A DNA stretch of 57,824 bases from Thermoguttaceae bacterium (GTDB lineage: Bacteria > Planctomycetota > Planctomycetia > Pirellulales > Thermoguttaceae): contig JAQVKF010000003.1 of the NCBI GenBank assembly GCA_028694795.1, positions 1 to 57,824 of the forward strand. Direction: 5' to 3'. The position numbers and the translations under genes were made by a program. Shown piece after piece: positions 55,195-57,824 of the stretch. The notes under the pieces are model-generated. The model did no database searches, was not told the origin of the DNA, and saw only the letters and a list, made by a program, of their open reading frames with translations. Position 1 is the stretch's first letter. Each line of letters opens with the position of its first letter.

Positions 55195-55208
55195 TTCCAT
55201 TCGTGGAA
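55195..55208. promoter_or_regulatory. Short inverted repeat near the groESL upstream dyad
   Basis: TTCCA-TTCG-TGGAA, five-base arms with four bases between. It lies 16 bp from the longer dyad. Chance is quite possible at this length. Confidence 0.25.
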
Positions 55209-55223
55209 TAGAACGCGGAATCG

Positions 55224-55240
55224 TCTGCCATTCTGGCAGA
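55224..55240. promoter_or_regulatory. Perfect dyad that could be an activator site for groESL
   Basis: TCTGCCA-TTC-TGGCAGA: perfect seven-base arms, three-base spacer. Its centre is about 185 bp upstream of the -24 element of the groESL sigma-54 promoter, a usual distance for enhancer-binding activators. There is no evidence of binding. Confidence 0.4.
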
Positions 55241-55415
55241 TGTACCGGAGAGAGCCCGTAGGCAAGATGGCTTCCGCAGTTCACTCACGCACCGTTTAAC
55301 TTGAGTGTTTTGGGTCCGATCTAGGTGGATAATCTCGGTAAATTCGGATGTAAATCCAAAATAAGCAGAGCATTTTTGTGTTGGGATCGGTCGAAAAAAG
55401 AAGGGATGTTTTTTA

Positions 55416-55432
55416 TGGCACAGTAATTGCAT
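55416..55432 (+). promoter_or_regulatory. Sigma-54 (-24/-12) promoter of groESL
   Basis: TGGCAC at 55416-55421 and TTGCAT at 55427-55432, five bases between. The GG of the -24 and the GC of the -12 are exactly ten bases apart, as the RpoN consensus (TGGCAC-N5-TTGCW) requires. Transcription should start near 55443 and give a leader of about 170 bases before groES. No other site of this quality was found in the window by eye. Confidence 0.7.
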
Positions 55433-55611
55433 AAAACGTAACAGGCTCCTAGCGGGTGCCGTCTCGGCAGGGTCTCTGTTTCCTGATTTCTGAAATGAGT
55501 GGAAAGGGAGATGTTGGCAACGCGGATTGTGAGAACGCGAGAGCTACGGTCGAGAAAATATCATCAAAGAACCAAAAATATCGGAATTTTTTTGACGGAG
55601 AGTGGTGGACA

Positions 55612-55944
55612 ATGGCGAAGAAGTGCTGCAAAGACAAAACGGAATGTTCCAGTTCGATCAACATTCAGCCGCTGGGTGATCGCGTTGTGGTAGAGCGTGA
55701 AGATTCCGCCGAGATGACGGCGGGTGGTATTGTGCTGCCAGATTCCGCGAAGGAAAAGCCAGCTCGTGGTACGGTCGTGGCAATCGGTCCAGGACGTATG
55801 CTGGACGATGGTAGCCGTGGCGAATTCCAGATCAAAGTAGGCGACCGTGTAATCTTCTCGAGCTACGCGGGCGACGAGTTCAAATTTGGCGATAAGAAAT
55901 ATCTGCTCATGCGGGAAGCGGATATCTTTGCTGTCGTCGAGTAA
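55612..55944 (+). CDS. groES: GroES co-chaperonin
   Basis: A 110-residue chaperonin lid subunit that caps GroEL. The core begins IQPLGDRVVVERE and includes the mobile-loop region (SAEMTAGGIVLPDSAKEK) and the end YLLMREADIFAVVE. It carries an N-terminal extension of about 17 residues with three cysteines (MAKKCCKDKTECSSS), which is not typical. ATG 55612 is preferred because the frame upstream has no GroES resemblance. groEL follows after 165 bp. The unit is probably transcribed from the sigma-54 promoter. Confidence 0.95.
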   Translation: MAKKCCKDKTECSSSINIQPLGDRVVVEREDSAEMTAGGIVLPDSAKEKPARGTVVAIGPGRMLDDGSRGEFQIKVGDRVIFSSYAGDEFKFGDKKYLLMREADIFAVVE

Positions 55945-56103
55945 TCCGCATGACCGTAGGTTGAGTGATGGTCACCATGGCGACTGGGCGTCCGAAATGA
56001 TCGGATATTAAGATTGCCTAGGTGTTTGGCGATAGCAAGGCGTCTGAATGTGACGATCACGATGGGATATCCACAACGAATAAAATAGGGTATAAGGAGA
56101 TAA

Positions 56104-57732
<1,629 letters not shown>

Positions 57733-57770
57733 TCAATGCCTGTGGTGCGCGTAAATTAAGTCTTGAGGAA

Positions 57771-57798
57771 GGACGGTGCTTCGGTGCCGTCCTTTTTT
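57771..57798 (+). terminator. Rho-independent terminator of groESL
   Basis: GGACGG, ten-base loop region TGCTTCGGTG, CCGTCC, then TTTTTT. The stem is six GC-rich pairs and lies 39 bases after the groEL stop codon. Confidence 0.9.
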
Positions 57799-57824
57799 AA
57801 TGGTATCGTTTTTGACTGGAAGTG

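Larger units (their letters stand above)
54829..55611. promoter_or_regulatory. Repeat-filled region and control region of groESL
   Basis: A 780-bp gap. From 54890 to about 55125 it holds repeat modules: TTTTTACTAGATGATGG, TTCAAACTCGGTGAGCAGG, and AAAGGTAAAAAGTTTTACAC. Between 55190 and 55440 lie two short dyads and a sigma-54-type promoter, annotated separately. No CIRCE element was found. A frame of 88 codons on the minus strand across 55166-55432 was rejected because the promoter and dyads lie in it. Confidence 0.55.

Noticed and set aside
55166-55432. 88-codon minus-strand frame upstream of groES
   Set aside because: It covers the sigma-54 promoter and the dyads and has no ribosome site or family.

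Overview
The window looks like chromosomal DNA of a planctomycete, probably a member of the Pirellulales-type lineages. This is inferred from gene content and was not checked by any search. The grounds are an orphan FlgI-like/HEAT lipoprotein with no flagellar genes nearby, Ala/Pro-rich extensions on an ExbB-type protein, many secreted or lipid-anchored proteins of unknown function, mostly single genes or short operons, and a gene remnant with a planctomycete-style 'HPY...DG.F...LPAGEHE...WHEK' domain. No rRNA, tRNA, CRISPR array, transposase or phage gene was recognised.

Layout. 0.2-7 kb (minus strand): TrkH K+ transporter, PrmC, ObgE, an MBL-fold hydrolase, a DUF4190-like protein and a DUF2335-like protein. 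7-9.2 kb: an FtsX/MacB-type ABC permease and its ATPase, with a 4-bp overlap. 9.8 kb: a zinc-ribbon/LRR protein. 10.5-14 kb: an ExbB-ExbD-membrane GTPase operon. 14.7-25.4 kb: an unknown membrane protein, the FlgI-like lipoprotein, SMC, a coiled-coil membrane protein, a lipoprotein and a HAD phosphatase. 26-36 kb: a large secreted protein with a 12-residue tandem repeat, UvrA, an RDD fragment, an AlkD-like protein, QueG, a lipoprotein and a sugar-phosphate-isomerase-like TIM barrel. 36-46.9 kb: a decayed gene, a large secreted protein with an internal duplication, an Asn/Thr/Pro-rich lipoprotein, a CbpA-like DnaJ, a PAS/GAF/receiver-like protein and glucuronate isomerase. 47-54.8 kb: two secreted proteins, SerS, a membrane protein and a secreted GH99/WbsX-like protein with a CBM9-like end. 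54.8-57.8 kb: groES-groEL with a strong terminator.

Two signals stand out beyond the genes. First, at least a dozen intergenic gaps are filled by a mosaic family of non-coding repeats. Their ends read CTAGGGCGTGTTCACA (inverted at the other end), they carry a GCATTTTC-GCA-GAAAATGC hairpin, and they repeat a short word close to TTTTTACC(N)GACG(N)TGGT. The best copy (25654-26020) has both ends and seems to have truncated a gene whose tail and terminator survive. This looks like a MITE-type element with no transposase in view. Second, groESL is preceded by a near-consensus sigma-54 promoter (TGGCAC-N5-TTGCA, exact GG-N10-GC spacing) and, about 185 bp further upstream, a perfect 7-3-7 dyad that could be an activator site. 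A sigma-54-controlled chaperonin operon would be unusual.

Housekeeping genes (obgE-prmC, smc, uvrA, queG, serS, groESL) are sound. Most unusual features lie in secreted proteins, in the ExbB-ExbD-GTPase operon and in the intergenic repeats.
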